Assembly: GCA_003229235.1 (NCBI GenBank)
Contig: QIIH01000424.1
Location: forward strand, 1-5,756
Length of the DNA: 5,756 nucleotides
Direction of reading: 5' to 3'
Origin: Flavobacteriales bacterium
Lineage (GTDB): Bacteria; Bacteroidota; Bacteroidia; Flavobacteriales; Flavobacteriaceae
The notes beneath the pieces are model-generated. The model was not told the DNA's origin, searched no databases, and worked only from the letters and a program-made list of their open reading frames with translations. A program made the position numbers and the translations under genes. Positions 1-5,756 of the stretch are shown one piece after another (position 1 is the first letter of the stretch; every line of letters begins with the position of its first letter).

Positions 1-1724
1 ATATTTATCGCCCAAAAACGGATACCCCCGTGCCAATTATTTTTTCACGTACACCTTATAACTTTAATTCTTGGGGCGATGGCCAGCAGCGCACAAGAAC
101 GGCTCAACGAGCCTTAGAAGCTGTGAAAAACGGATATGCCTATGTGGTTCAAAACGAGCGCGGAAGGTACTATTCTGAAGGAGAATGGGATATTTTAGGA
201 GTACCTCTAACCGATGGATACGATGCTTTTTCTTGGATGAAGAACCAAACATGGTCTAACGGTAGAATTGGAACCATTGGATGTTCTAGTACTGCCGAAT
301 GGCAAATGGCCGTTGCGGCATTAGATCATCCGGCACATTTTGCTATGGTGCCACAAGCTTTTGGAGCAGGCGTAGGCCGCGTGGGCGAAATCATGGAACA
401 AGGAAATTGGTATCGCGGGGGGGTAGAGCAGCTGTTGTTCTTTTCGTGGTTATATAGTGTAGAGCACGACAAATTTAAACCTCGAATCCCAGAAGGTGCC
501 ACACAAGAAGATCTTATTAGAATATCACGCTTTTACGATTTGGCACCAGAAAATCCGCCGATTGATATGAAAAAGGCTTTGAGCCATTTACCAATTCAAG
601 ATATGTTGAAAAACATCAATGGTAAAAAGGAGATTTTCGACAAAATGGTACGTCGCAAACCTAACGATCCAGAATGGTATACAGGAGGTTTGTATCACGA
701 CAATATGCAAATTGGTGTTCCTAGCTTTTGGTTTGCATCATGGTATGATGTGTCTATTACACCTAATCTAGCCTTGTTTAATCATGTAAGAAACAATTCA
801 AAAGACTCAGAAATTAGAGACAATCAATATTTAGTGATTGCTCCAACATTGCATTGCAGATTTACAAGGGCTACCGAGAATACAATGATAGGAGATCGCT
901 CTGTAGGAGATGCTCGCCTTAACTACGACGAACAGATTATGTCTTGGTGGGATCTTTGGCTCAAAGGAGAAACCAACGATTTTAAGGAAAAAACACCACG
1001 GGTACAGTATTATACCATGGGAAGTAACAAATGGCAGGCTGCAGAGCAATGGCCTCCGGCTAAAGCAAAAATGATTACGTATTACTTAAATAGTAAAGGC
1101 AATGCTAATACGCTTAACGGAGATGGGACATTATCTACTAAAAAGCCTTCTAAAGACAACCCAGATTCGTTTGTATACGATCCTATGAATCCAGTAGATT
1201 CTTATGGCGGAAATGTTTGCTGTACTGGAAACGCTGTTACAGGTGGAGCATTTGATCAGTCCACAATGGAAGAACGCGAAGATATTCTGGTTTATACCAC
1301 CGACGCTTTAGAAAAAGGGGTAGAAGTGAGTGGCTTTATCGAAACTACTTTGTATGTTTCATCAGACGCAAAAGATACCGATTTCACCATTAAACTAATT
1401 GATGTTTATCCAGACGGAACAGCCTATAATTTAGATGAGACTATTCAGCGTGTGCGCTATAGAGAGGGCTACGACAAAGAAGCCTTTATGGAAGATGGGC
1501 AAGTTTATAAAGTAGATTTAACGGCAATGTCTACCAGTAATTTCTTTAAAAAAGGACATCGTATCAGAATAGAAGTATCAAGTAGTAATTTCCCGCGTTT
1601 TGCTCGTAATTTAAATACTGGCGGAGACAACTACGACGAGTCAGAAGGGGTGGTTGCAAATAACAATGTGCACCATTCAAAAAAATATCCATCAACGATT
1701 AGTTTACCGATTATGCAGAAATAG
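1..1724 (+). CDS. CocE/NonD family serine hydrolase (S15 peptidase fold), 5' partial
   Basis: Alpha/beta hydrolase of the cocaine esterase / alpha-amino-acid ester hydrolase / X-Pro dipeptidyl-peptidase group, which cleaves esters or amides. The frame is open from base 3 to the left edge, and the codons before the GTG at 30 (IYRPKTDTP) continue the family N-terminus. That GTG is therefore an internal Val, and the true start with any signal peptide lies outside. Counting it as residue 1, SRTPY (Tyr10) matches the oxyanion-hole tyrosine, and [12 protein letters not shown] follows as in the family. The nucleophile is Ser86 in GCSS, where relatives usually have GxSYxG. Asp240 (SWYD) and His275 (APTLH) complete the triad at spacings close to those of cocaine esterase. 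From about residue 415 the C-terminal jelly-roll (PepX_C) domain shows [21 protein letters not shown] and [12 protein letters not shown]. The fold and triad are clear. The substrate is unknown, and cocaine activity should not be inferred. Confidence 0.9.
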   Translation, partial: IYRPKTDTPVPIIFSRTPYNFNSWGDGQQRTRTAQRALEAVKNGYAYVVQNERGRYYSEGEWDILGVPLTDGYDAFSWMKNQTWSNGRIGTIGCSSTAEWQMAVAALDHPAHFAMVPQAFGAGVGRVGEIMEQGNWYRGGVEQLLFFSWLYSVEHDKFKPRIPEGATQEDLIRISRFYDLAPENPPIDMKKALSHLPIQDMLKNINGKKEIFDKMVRRKPNDPEWYTGGLYHDNMQIGVPSFWFASWYDVSITPNLALFNHVRNNSKDSEIRDNQYLVIAPTLHCRFTRATENTMIGDRSVGDARLNYDEQIMSWWDLWLKGETNDFKEKTPRVQYYTMGSNKWQAAEQWPPAKAKMITYYLNSKGNANTLNGDGTLSTKKPSKDNPDSFVYDPMNPVDSYGGNVCCTGNAVTGGAFDQSTMEEREDILVYTTDALEKGVEVSGFIETTLYVSSDAKDTDFTIKLIDVYPDGTAYNLDETIQRVRYREGYDKEAFMEDGQVYKVDLTAMSTSNFFKKGHRIRIEVSSSNFPRFARNLNTGGDNYDESEGVVANNNVHHSKKYPSTISLPIMQK

Positions 1725-1852
1725 CAATCTGGTCTGGATCTTTAGCCACGGTATACATAGTTGGTTGAATAAAAATATGAAATCCAGTTTCGATAAAAAA
1801 GGATCATTTACATCAAAAAATCTTTATGACTTGATTTCTTAAATGGAGACAG

Positions 1853-1879
1853 TTGTTAAGCCTATAATGCATAGCTTTG
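1853..1879 (+). promoter_or_regulatory. Flavobacterial-type promoter for the DEAD-box helicase gene
   Basis: TAGCTTTG at 1872-1879 matches the Bacteroidota -7 consensus TAnnTTTG exactly. A TTG at 1853-1855 lies 16 bases upstream as a possible -33 element, one base shorter than the usual spacing. Transcription would begin near 1885, about 15 bases before the ATG at 1900. The rest of the gap after the hydrolase gene (1725-1852) shows no convincing hairpin terminator and no other exact TAnnTTTG match. Confidence 0.5.
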
Positions 1880-1899
1880 CAAAAATTATACAATCACCA

Positions 1900-3255
1900 A
1901 TGCAATCTTTCGACGAGTTTAATATCTCTGATCAGCTGCGCTACGCAATAGACGATTTAGGCTATACTACGCCAACGCCTATTCAGTCGCGAGCTTTCCC
2001 TATAGTGATGTCCGGAAAAGATGTGGTAGGTATTGCACAAACGGGTACAGGTAAGACTTTTGCCTATATGTTGCCAATTTTGCAGACACTCAAGTTTAGC
2101 AAAGAAAAGCATCCTAGAGTCTTAATAATTGTACCTACTCGAGAATTAGTTGTACAGGCTGTAGAAGAAATAGAGAAGTTTAGTAAATATCTAAGTGTTA
2201 GAGCAATAGGGGTATATGGAGGCACCAACATCAATGTTCAAAAAGCAGCGGTTGCAGAAGGCCAAGACATCGTAGTAGCTACCCCAGGACGTTTGTACGA
2301 TTTGGTGCTGAGCAGAGCTTTGTCTTTAAAGCAAATAAAAAAATTGGTGATAGACGAAGTTGATGTAATGCTCGATTTAGGGTTTCGGTTTCAGCTTACT
2401 AATATCTTTGATTTATTGCCTAAAAATCGGCAAAACATTATGTTTTCGGCCACTATGACCAACGATATAGAAGAACTTATAAACAGTTTTTTTACAGGTA
2501 CCATAAAGATTTCTGTTGCGCTAAGCGGAACACCACTTGAGAATATCGAGCAGAATAGTTATCAAGTGACTAACTTTTATACCAAGGCCAACTTATTAAT
2601 TCACCTATTAAAAAATACCGAGGCCTTTAATAAAGTACTCGTTTTTGTCTCTAATAAAAAGAGTGCCGATCGCTTGTTCGAAACTTTGCAAGAGCAATAT
2701 AACGACGAGATTTGTGTGATTCACTCTAACAAAACTCAAAATTACCGTCTCAGATCAATCAGACAGTTTGACGAAGGTAAAAACAGAATACTAGTTACTA
2801 CAGATGTTATGGCCCGTGGGCTCGATTTAGTCGAAATCTCGCATGTTGTAAATTTTGATACGCCTAGATATCCTGAAAATTATATGCATCGTATAGGCCG
2901 TACTGGTCGCGCAGAGAAAAAAGGTAAGAGTCTATTGTTTTTTACCGACAAAGAACTGTATTATAAAACAAGTATAGAATCCCTTATGAAAATGGAGATT
3001 CCACAGCTTGAGTTTCCAGAAGAAGTAGAATTATCTAAAAGACTCACCCCAGACGAACAGCCTGTAATAAAGGAGCGAGACAATCCGCACAAGCAAGTAC
3101 AGGGAGAAGAACGTGGGGAGAGTTTTCATGAGAAATCAGATAAAAATCTGCGTACTAATCAAGGAGGGGCATACCAGCGAATTATTAAAGCTAAATACAA
3201 AAAACCCAAGACCAGAGGGGATAAGAACTATAATAAAAGAAACAAGAAAAAATAG
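1900..3255 (+). CDS. DEAD-box ATP-dependent RNA helicase (DEVD variant)
   Basis: Unwinds or remodels RNA duplexes using ATP, probably in ribosome assembly, mRNA turnover or cold adaptation. I start it at ATG 1900 (451 aa, beginning MQSFDEFNI), where family similarity begins. The frame is open back to ATG 1843, but that 19-codon extension is not family-like and contains a TAGCTTTG promoter motif. From 1900, the Q motif spans about residues 4-29. Motif I AQTGTGKT is at 46-53, Ia PTREL at 79-83 and TPGR at 128-131. Motif II is DEVD at 152-155, a variant I recall as common in Bacteroidota. SAT is at 183-185, VTTDVMARGLDL at 299-310 and HRIGRTGR at 330-337. Both RecA-like domains are complete. The tail from about residue 380 is charged and ends in a Lys/Arg/Asn-rich stretch that likely adds nonspecific RNA contacts. 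It is RhlE-like in organisation, but I cannot assign an exact orthologue. The downstream cold-shock-domain gene fits an RNA-remodelling role. Confidence 0.93.
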   Translation: MQSFDEFNISDQLRYAIDDLGYTTPTPIQSRAFPIVMSGKDVVGIAQTGTGKTFAYMLPILQTLKFSKEKHPRVLIIVPTRELVVQAVEEIEKFSKYLSVRAIGVYGGTNINVQKAAVAEGQDIVVATPGRLYDLVLSRALSLKQIKKLVIDEVDVMLDLGFRFQLTNIFDLLPKNRQNIMFSATMTNDIEELINSFFTGTIKISVALSGTPLENIEQNSYQVTNFYTKANLLIHLLKNTEAFNKVLVFVSNKKSADRLFETLQEQYNDEICVIHSNKTQNYRLRSIRQFDEGKNRILVTTDVMARGLDLVEISHVVNFDTPRYPENYMHRIGRTGRAEKKGKSLLFFTDKELYYKTSIESLMKMEIPQLEFPEEVELSKRLTPDEQPVIKERDNPHKQVQGEERGESFHEKSDKNLRTNQGGAYQRIIKAKYKKPKTRGDKNYNKRNKKK

Positions 3256-3352
3256 AGATTTAAAAAATGTAGTTGTTAAACCTAAAAATTTTTACATAAT
3301 TATTGCCTAGAAAATATTTTTTAGCTATTACTCGTTTTAAGGGATAAATCTC

Positions 3353-3388
3353 TTTTGAACAATAAATTAATAATTAGAAATACATTTT
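3353..3388 (+). promoter_or_regulatory. Possible promoter of the cold-shock-domain gene
   Basis: TACATTTT at 3381-3388 matches seven of eight positions of the Bacteroidota -7 motif TAnnTTTG, and TTTTG at 3353-3357 lies 23 bases upstream as a -33 candidate. Transcription would start only a few bases before the ATG at 3399, giving a nearly leaderless mRNA. The match is imperfect and the region is very AT-rich. The rest of the 143-base gap after the helicase gene holds only weak AT-rich palindromes (3283-3294 and 3307-3324). Confidence 0.22.
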
Positions 3389-3398
3389 AAATTAACGA

Positions 3399-3857
3399 AT
3401 GGCAAAGTCGCAACAAACCTATAACAAAGGGGAAAAAGAAAAGAAACGTTTAAAGAAACGTGAAGAAAAAAGAAAAAAAATGGAAGCCCGTAAGCTAGAA
3501 GCTAAAGAGCACGGGAAAAAAGGAATTGAATTTGCGTACGTTGATTTTAATGGAAACTTAACCGATACTCCACCAGATCCGTCGGAAAGAATCGCTGTAG
3601 ATATTGAGGACATCGCGATTAGTGTTCCTAAAACACTTGAGAGCGATAGAGTAGCAGTAGATCCTATAAGAAAAGGAACTGTTTCCTTTTTCGATTCTTC
3701 AAAAGGCTTTGGGTTTATCGTAGATTCTGAGAATCAAGAAAAATACTTTACGCACGTTAGCGGGATTATAGACGAGATTGTAGAGAACGATAAAGTTACT
3801 TTCGAACTAGAGAAAGGCCAACGAGGCATGAATGCTGTTAGAGTAAAACAGCAATAG
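3399..3857 (+). CDS. Cold-shock-domain protein with a lysine-rich N-terminus
   Basis: Single-stranded nucleic-acid-binding protein of 152 aa, probably an RNA chaperone in the cytoplasm. Residues about 8-45 are a dense Lys/Glu/Arg stretch with helix-forming character (KEKKRLKKREEKRKK) that could bind RNA electrostatically or form a coiled coil. A short acidic linker follows, with DFNGNLTDTPPDP at about 49-61. The cold-shock domain occupies about 91-152: KGTVSFFDSSKGFGFI carries RNP1 (KGFGFI, 102-107), and KYFTHVSG at 115-122 is RNP2. The protein is about twice the length of classical CspA proteins (about 70 aa) because of the N-terminal extension. I recall the same architecture in other Flavobacteriia. 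It follows the helicase gene on the same strand after 143 bases, suggesting a shared role in RNA handling but separate transcription. The ATG at 3399 is the only sensible start. It converges with the DUF1853 gene 45 bases downstream, and I see no clear terminator between them. Confidence 0.88.
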   Translation: MAKSQQTYNKGEKEKKRLKKREEKRKKMEARKLEAKEHGKKGIEFAYVDFNGNLTDTPPDPSERIAVDIEDIAISVPKTLESDRVAVDPIRKGTVSFFDSSKGFGFIVDSENQEKYFTHVSGIIDEIVENDKVTFELEKGQRGMNAVRVKQQ

Positions 3858-3902
3858 TATTATAGAATATTTGGCATAGAGCAAGTGTTTTAAGAGGTGT
3901 TG

Positions 3903-4721
3903 CTACTTCCACCACACAATAAAAAACTTCTGAACGGTACCATTAGGATGTTTAATCCAACATAATGGTGCCGTTTTTTGTTCTATTAGGGGTAGTATTG
4001 ATTTGTAAAAATTGCCATATCCCAGCCAGTTTACTTGGGTATTAACTTCTAATAGCCAATCTACTTTAGTGGGTTTGTAAAATTTGCAACTCATAAACTG
4101 TTCTAGTTGTGAAATGTGAACATAAAATCCGTTCAGACATTGCTTATTAAGTGTTTTAAAATAAACTTCACAATAAGTATGAGGCACAAATAATTGGGCC
4201 TTAAAACACACCTGTTGTTGCATTTGAGTTGCCTTTAGGTCTAAATTGTTTAATATTGAAGCAGTGTATTGATTAAAAAGCAAAGGCAATTGCATCTCTT
4301 TTAATTTAATGAGTTTTTTTTGAAGGGTATCATTTCTGTTTGGTCCAATCCAATGTTCGAGTTCTGTTTGTCCCGATTGGTGCTCGTATAAGTAAAATTT
4401 GTAAACAATTTCTAAATGTATTGGCTGGCTGTCTCTGGTGAAAATACAATCCAGTTCTCCAATTGTACGCTGTTGATTGCTAATTTGAACATTTTCTAAA
4501 AGGACCTCGATATTTTTTGTTTGCTGTAACTCGAAAGTAACAAAGCGTTCTGCTAGCTTCCCTAAGAGCAAGTTATCTGGGATGATTTTATTTAAAGTGT
4601 GCGATGGTGTATCGGGTAATTTTAATTGGTTTAGCCCAAATACAGCATCGTTCTCCCAAAGTACAGGGGTGGCTAAGTATCCTTGATATCGCTGTTGTAA
4701 TTTTTTTGCAAGCAAATTCAT
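3903..4721 (-). CDS. DUF1853 family protein, function unknown (PD-(D/E)XK-like motif)
   Basis: Protein of 272 aa that I recognise as DUF1853 from the order of its motifs: LGKLAERFVTFEL near residue 53, GELD at 88-91, HLEIVYKFYL at 102-111, WIGPNRNDTLQKKL at 124-137 and a hydrophobic C-terminal part ending VWWK. It has no signal peptide or membrane segment, so it is likely cytoplasmic. GELD followed by Glu104-x3-Lys108 resembles the active-site pattern of PD-(D/E)XK nuclease-like folds. I recall that this family has been grouped with that clan, but no activity can be claimed from sequence alone. The gene is intact. Its start codon lies 15 bases after the stop of an IS5-type transposase on the same strand, and I see no good TAnnTTTG promoter directly upstream. 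It may now depend on read-through from the insertion sequence. Its length suits the family (about 270-320 aa). Confidence is high that the gene is real and moderate to good for the family. Confidence 0.8.
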   Translation of the reverse strand: MNLLAKKLQQRYQGYLATPVLWENDAVFGLNQLKLPDTPSHTLNKIIPDNLLLGKLAERFVTFELQQTKNIEVLLENVQISNQQRTIGELDCIFTRDSQPIHLEIVYKFYLYEHQSGQTELEHWIGPNRNDTLQKKLIKLKEMQLPLLFNQYTASILNNLDLKATQMQQQVCFKAQLFVPHTYCEVYFKTLNKQCLNGFYVHISQLEQFMSCKFYKPTKVDWLLEVNTQVNWLGYGNFYKSILPLIEQKTAPLCWIKHPNGTVQKFFIVWWK

Positions 4722-4736
4722 AATCCAATAATCAAT

Positions 4737-5600
4737 TTAATTCGTACACTTTACTATGAACTCATTTAAAACTTTTTCTATTTTTTTCTTTTTGAATTTC
4801 TTTAGAGCTATAATTATGAATGACAGATAGTTAAACCCTAACCAACTGGCAACTGTGGTATCGAACCTGTTTAGTAGAGAACGAAAACTATCCATCCAAG
4901 CATTGGTTCTTTCTATAGCATACTTTAGACTATATAAGTCTTTATCGAAATACTCGTCTCTATCTGTATTTCCGTTACGCTTGTTAAAACATATATTGGC
5001 ATTAATTCCCTTACTATCACAGGATTTTCTAAACTCTTTTGAATCGAATCCTGCATCAGCATTAAGAAATAAACCATCTACACAGATATTGGCTTGTTCT
5101 AGTGTTCCAGTAACTACTTCAAACTGGACTTCAATATCATAAAGGTCATTATGATTGCCTGCTAAAGGTTCTGATATGGCTAAAGGTAGTCCTTGTCTAT
5201 CACTTAAATAGAGAGCATTGGTGGTTTTACGCTTTTTCCGCCCTTGATATTCTACCTGTTCGCCTCCTCTAATAGCTGGAGTATGACTACCATCTAAATC
5301 TACGCTAGAGAGGTCTAACTTTGATTTGTGCCTGTCTAAAAAACCTATCCAACAGGTCTTCCAAACCCCATTAACACTCCATTTTCTATAATGATAGTAG
5401 ACCGACTCCCAACTCAATGGGTTGTCTTCAAAAAACACTTGTGTAGGTAATTGATGCCATTGTACTCCTGTTTTTAGCTTGTATAAAATGGCATTAACAA
5501 TCTCAACTAATGGAACTCTTGGAGGAAATCCTCGTTTTGGTAACGGTATGTGTGGAACAATCTCCATCTCTATCGTATCTTTGTCTAGTACTGTGTACAT
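4737..5600 (-). CDS. IS5-family transposase (DDE type), intact
   Basis: A 287-aa transposase that cuts and joins the ends of its insertion sequence. The N-terminal part (about 10-85), with KRGFPPRVPLVEIVNAILYK then TGVQWHQLP, is the DNA-binding domain typical of IS5-like transposases (DUF4096 type). The RNase H-like catalytic domain follows: Asp103 in DLDGSHTP, Asp182 in LNADAGFDS and Glu230 in YAIERTNAW form the DDE triad. The motif RTNAWMDSFRSLLNRFDT and the hydrophobic WLGFNYLSFIIIALKK are family hallmarks near the C-terminus. There is a single reading frame with no frameshift or stop, so it may be active. The ATG at 5600 fits the usual family N-terminus (MYT...). If the insertion boundary at 4754 is right, the last four residues (KCTN) and part of the preceding Val codon are read from host DNA, so the native C-terminus may differ. 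A hairpin in the leader probably limits its translation. Assignment to the IS1031 subgroup is tentative and based on length and a TTA target. Confidence 0.92.
   Translation of the reverse strand: MYTVLDKDTIEMEIVPHIPLPKRGFPPRVPLVEIVNAILYKLKTGVQWHQLPTQVFFEDNPLSWESVYYHYRKWSVNGVWKTCWIGFLDRHKSKLDLSSVDLDGSHTPAIRGGEQVEYQGRKKRKTTNALYLSDRQGLPLAISEPLAGNHNDLYDIEVQFEVVTGTLEQANICVDGLFLNADAGFDSKEFRKSCDSKGINANICFNKRNGNTDRDEYFDKDLYSLKYAIERTNAWMDSFRSLLNRFDTTVASWLGFNYLSFIIIALKKFKKKKIEKVLNEFIVKCTN
4754..4777 (+). repeat. Left terminal inverted repeat of the insertion sequence
   Basis: Reading inward, this end begins CTATGAACTCATTTAAA and continues ACTTTTT. It matches the opposite end at 20 positions, with mismatches at the first base and at two positions in the middle and one extra A. 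It lies inside the 3' end of the transposase frame. Confidence 0.5.
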
Positions 5601-5655
5601 AAAGGGTTGCTTTTTAATATTTTACGTATGGTAACGCAAATATCGGCAACCCTTT
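5601..5655 (-). promoter_or_regulatory. Hairpin in the transposase leader, likely translation block on read-through mRNA
   Basis: GCAACCCTTT directly precedes the transposase ATG on the - strand (5601-5610). Its exact complement AAAGGGTTGC lies 35 bases further upstream (5646-5655). A transcript entering from outside would contain both arms and fold the translation start region against a 10-bp stem. A transcript starting between the arms would lack the upstream arm and be freely translated. This matches the known logic of leader hairpins in IS10 and IS50. The repeat is seen, and the function is inferred. Confidence 0.5.
5637..5644 (-). promoter_or_regulatory. Possible -7 element of the transposase promoter
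   Basis: On the - strand GATATTTG matches seven of eight positions of the Bacteroidota motif TAnnTTTG. It lies between the hairpin arms, so a start a few bases downstream (near 5631) would exclude the upstream arm. No strong -33 TTG is present at the right spacing; the best is a poor TTATG about 19 bases upstream. Confidence 0.3.
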
Positions 5656-5667
5656 TTAGTTAGCATA

Positions 5668-5690
5668 AAAAAGTTTAAATCACTTCATAA
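5668..5690 (-). repeat. Right terminal inverted repeat of the insertion sequence
   Basis: Read inward on the - strand this end begins TTATGAAGTGATTTAAA and continues CTTTTT, pairing with 4754-4777. It lies upstream of the transposase promoter region and is followed outside by TTA (5691-5693), the same triplet found before the left end. Confidence 0.5.
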
Positions 5691-5702
5691 TTAAATTGGC
5701 AT

Positions 5703-5732
5703 AAAAAAACCTCCCGAATTTCTCCGAGAGGT
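5703..5732 (-). terminator. Rho-independent terminator, leftward, for a gene beyond the right edge
   Basis: On the - strand ACCTCTCG pairs with CGGGAGGT across an 8-base loop (arms 5725-5732 and 5709-5716). This is an 8-bp stem with one G-U pair, directly followed by seven T residues (5709 to 5703). No gene for it lies in the window, so it should end a leftward gene to the right of 5756. Read on the + strand the stem has one A-C mismatch and a weaker CTCTTTTA tail, so weak bidirectional action is possible. It would shield the transposase and DUF1853 genes from incoming transcription. Confidence 0.75.
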
Positions 5733-5756
5733 CTCTTTTATAATTTGATTTGTATT

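Larger units (their letters stand above)
4754..5690 (-). mobile_element. IS5-family insertion sequence (about 937 bp)
   Basis: The element contains one transposase gene. Its ends are set by imperfect terminal inverted repeats (4754-4777 and 5668-5690, 20 matches, three mismatches and one gap), with TTA directly outside each end (4751-4753 and 5691-5693) as a 3-bp target duplication. Length and TNA target fit what is known of the IS1031 subgroup of IS5. A second pair of inverted matches, CAATTTAATT at 4733-4742 and its complement at 5689-5698, lies just outside. It could mean the ends are slightly wider, with a 13-base difference on the left. The element sits between a leftward terminator and the DUF1853 gene. 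The presence of an IS is certain from the transposase, but the exact ends are inferred. Confidence 0.6.

Noticed and set aside
30..32. GTG at 30 as the start of the hydrolase gene
   Set aside because: The frame is open to the left edge and the codons before it encode a typical family stretch (IYRPKTDTP), so this GTG is an internal valine.
1654..1842. Open frame of 62 codons overlapping the 3' end of the hydrolase gene
   Set aside because: Two thirds lies over or just after the hydrolase gene in another frame, with no recognisable domain and no supporting start signal.
1725..1842. Terminator after the hydrolase gene
   Set aside because: Only a 4-bp GAAA/TTTC stem is visible, without a following T tract.
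3283..3355. AT-rich palindromes between the helicase and cold-shock genes as a terminator or RNA thermosensor
   Set aside because: TAAAAATTTTTA has no loop, the 3307-3324 stem is almost all A-T, and the AAGGGA/TCTCTT stem is short with a G-U pair. None is distinguishable from chance in such AT-rich sequence.
3419..3613. Open frame on the - strand opposite the cold-shock gene
   Set aside because: Its Phe/Ser/Leu-rich sequence is the complement of the lysine-rich coding stretch.
3888..3902. AAGAGGTGTTGC at the end of the DUF1853 gene as a distant left end of the element, which would make DUF1853 a passenger gene
   Set aside because: It resembles the AAAAGGGTTGC leader repeat only loosely, that repeat is an internal hairpin arm rather than the IS end, and much better inverted repeats lie at 4754 and 5690.
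4855..5142. Open frame of 95 codons on the + strand opposite the transposase
   Set aside because: It is antisense to a clearly conserved transposase and shows no independent protein features.

Overview
The window looks like chromosomal DNA of a member of the Bacteroidota, most likely a (marine) Flavobacteriia species. The DNA is AT-rich, Shine-Dalgarno sites are absent, and one match to the flavobacterial -7 promoter motif TAnnTTTG precedes a gene. The DEAD-box helicase with a DEVD motif II and the lysine-rich cold-shock-domain protein both have the look of flavobacterial proteins. There are no rRNA or tRNA genes, no CRISPR array, and no gene-free stretch longer than about 175 bases.

Left part, + strand. 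The window opens inside a CocE/NonD-type serine hydrolase (X-Pro dipeptidyl-peptidase S15 fold) whose N-terminus lies outside the window. After a gap of about 175 bases comes a DEAD-box RNA helicase. A promoter-like sequence inside the longest version of its reading frame argues that translation starts at 1900, not at 1843. After another 143 bases comes a small protein with a lysine/glutamate-rich N-terminus and a C-terminal cold-shock domain. The helicase and the cold-shock protein are plausibly a functional pair in RNA unwinding and chaperoning, for example at low temperature. Each probably has its own promoter.

Right part, - strand. A DUF1853-family protein of unknown function converges on the cold-shock gene. 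It carries a conserved GELD...E-x3-K pattern like that of PD-(D/E)XK nuclease folds. An intact IS5-family transposase gene ends 15 bases upstream of its start codon. I find imperfect inverted repeats at 4754-4777 and 5668-5690, flanked by TTA on both sides. They define an insertion sequence of about 937 bp that sits in the promoter region of the DUF1853 gene. The transposase leader contains a perfect 10-bp inverted repeat whose 3' arm abuts the start codon. This arrangement is expected for a device that blocks translation from read-through transcripts. A leftward Rho-independent terminator just outside the element marks the end of a gene beyond the right edge.

I see no clearly new multi-gene system. 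The points most worth a second look are the IS boundaries and leader hairpin, the effect of the insertion on the DUF1853 gene, and the nuclease-like motif in that uncharacterised family.
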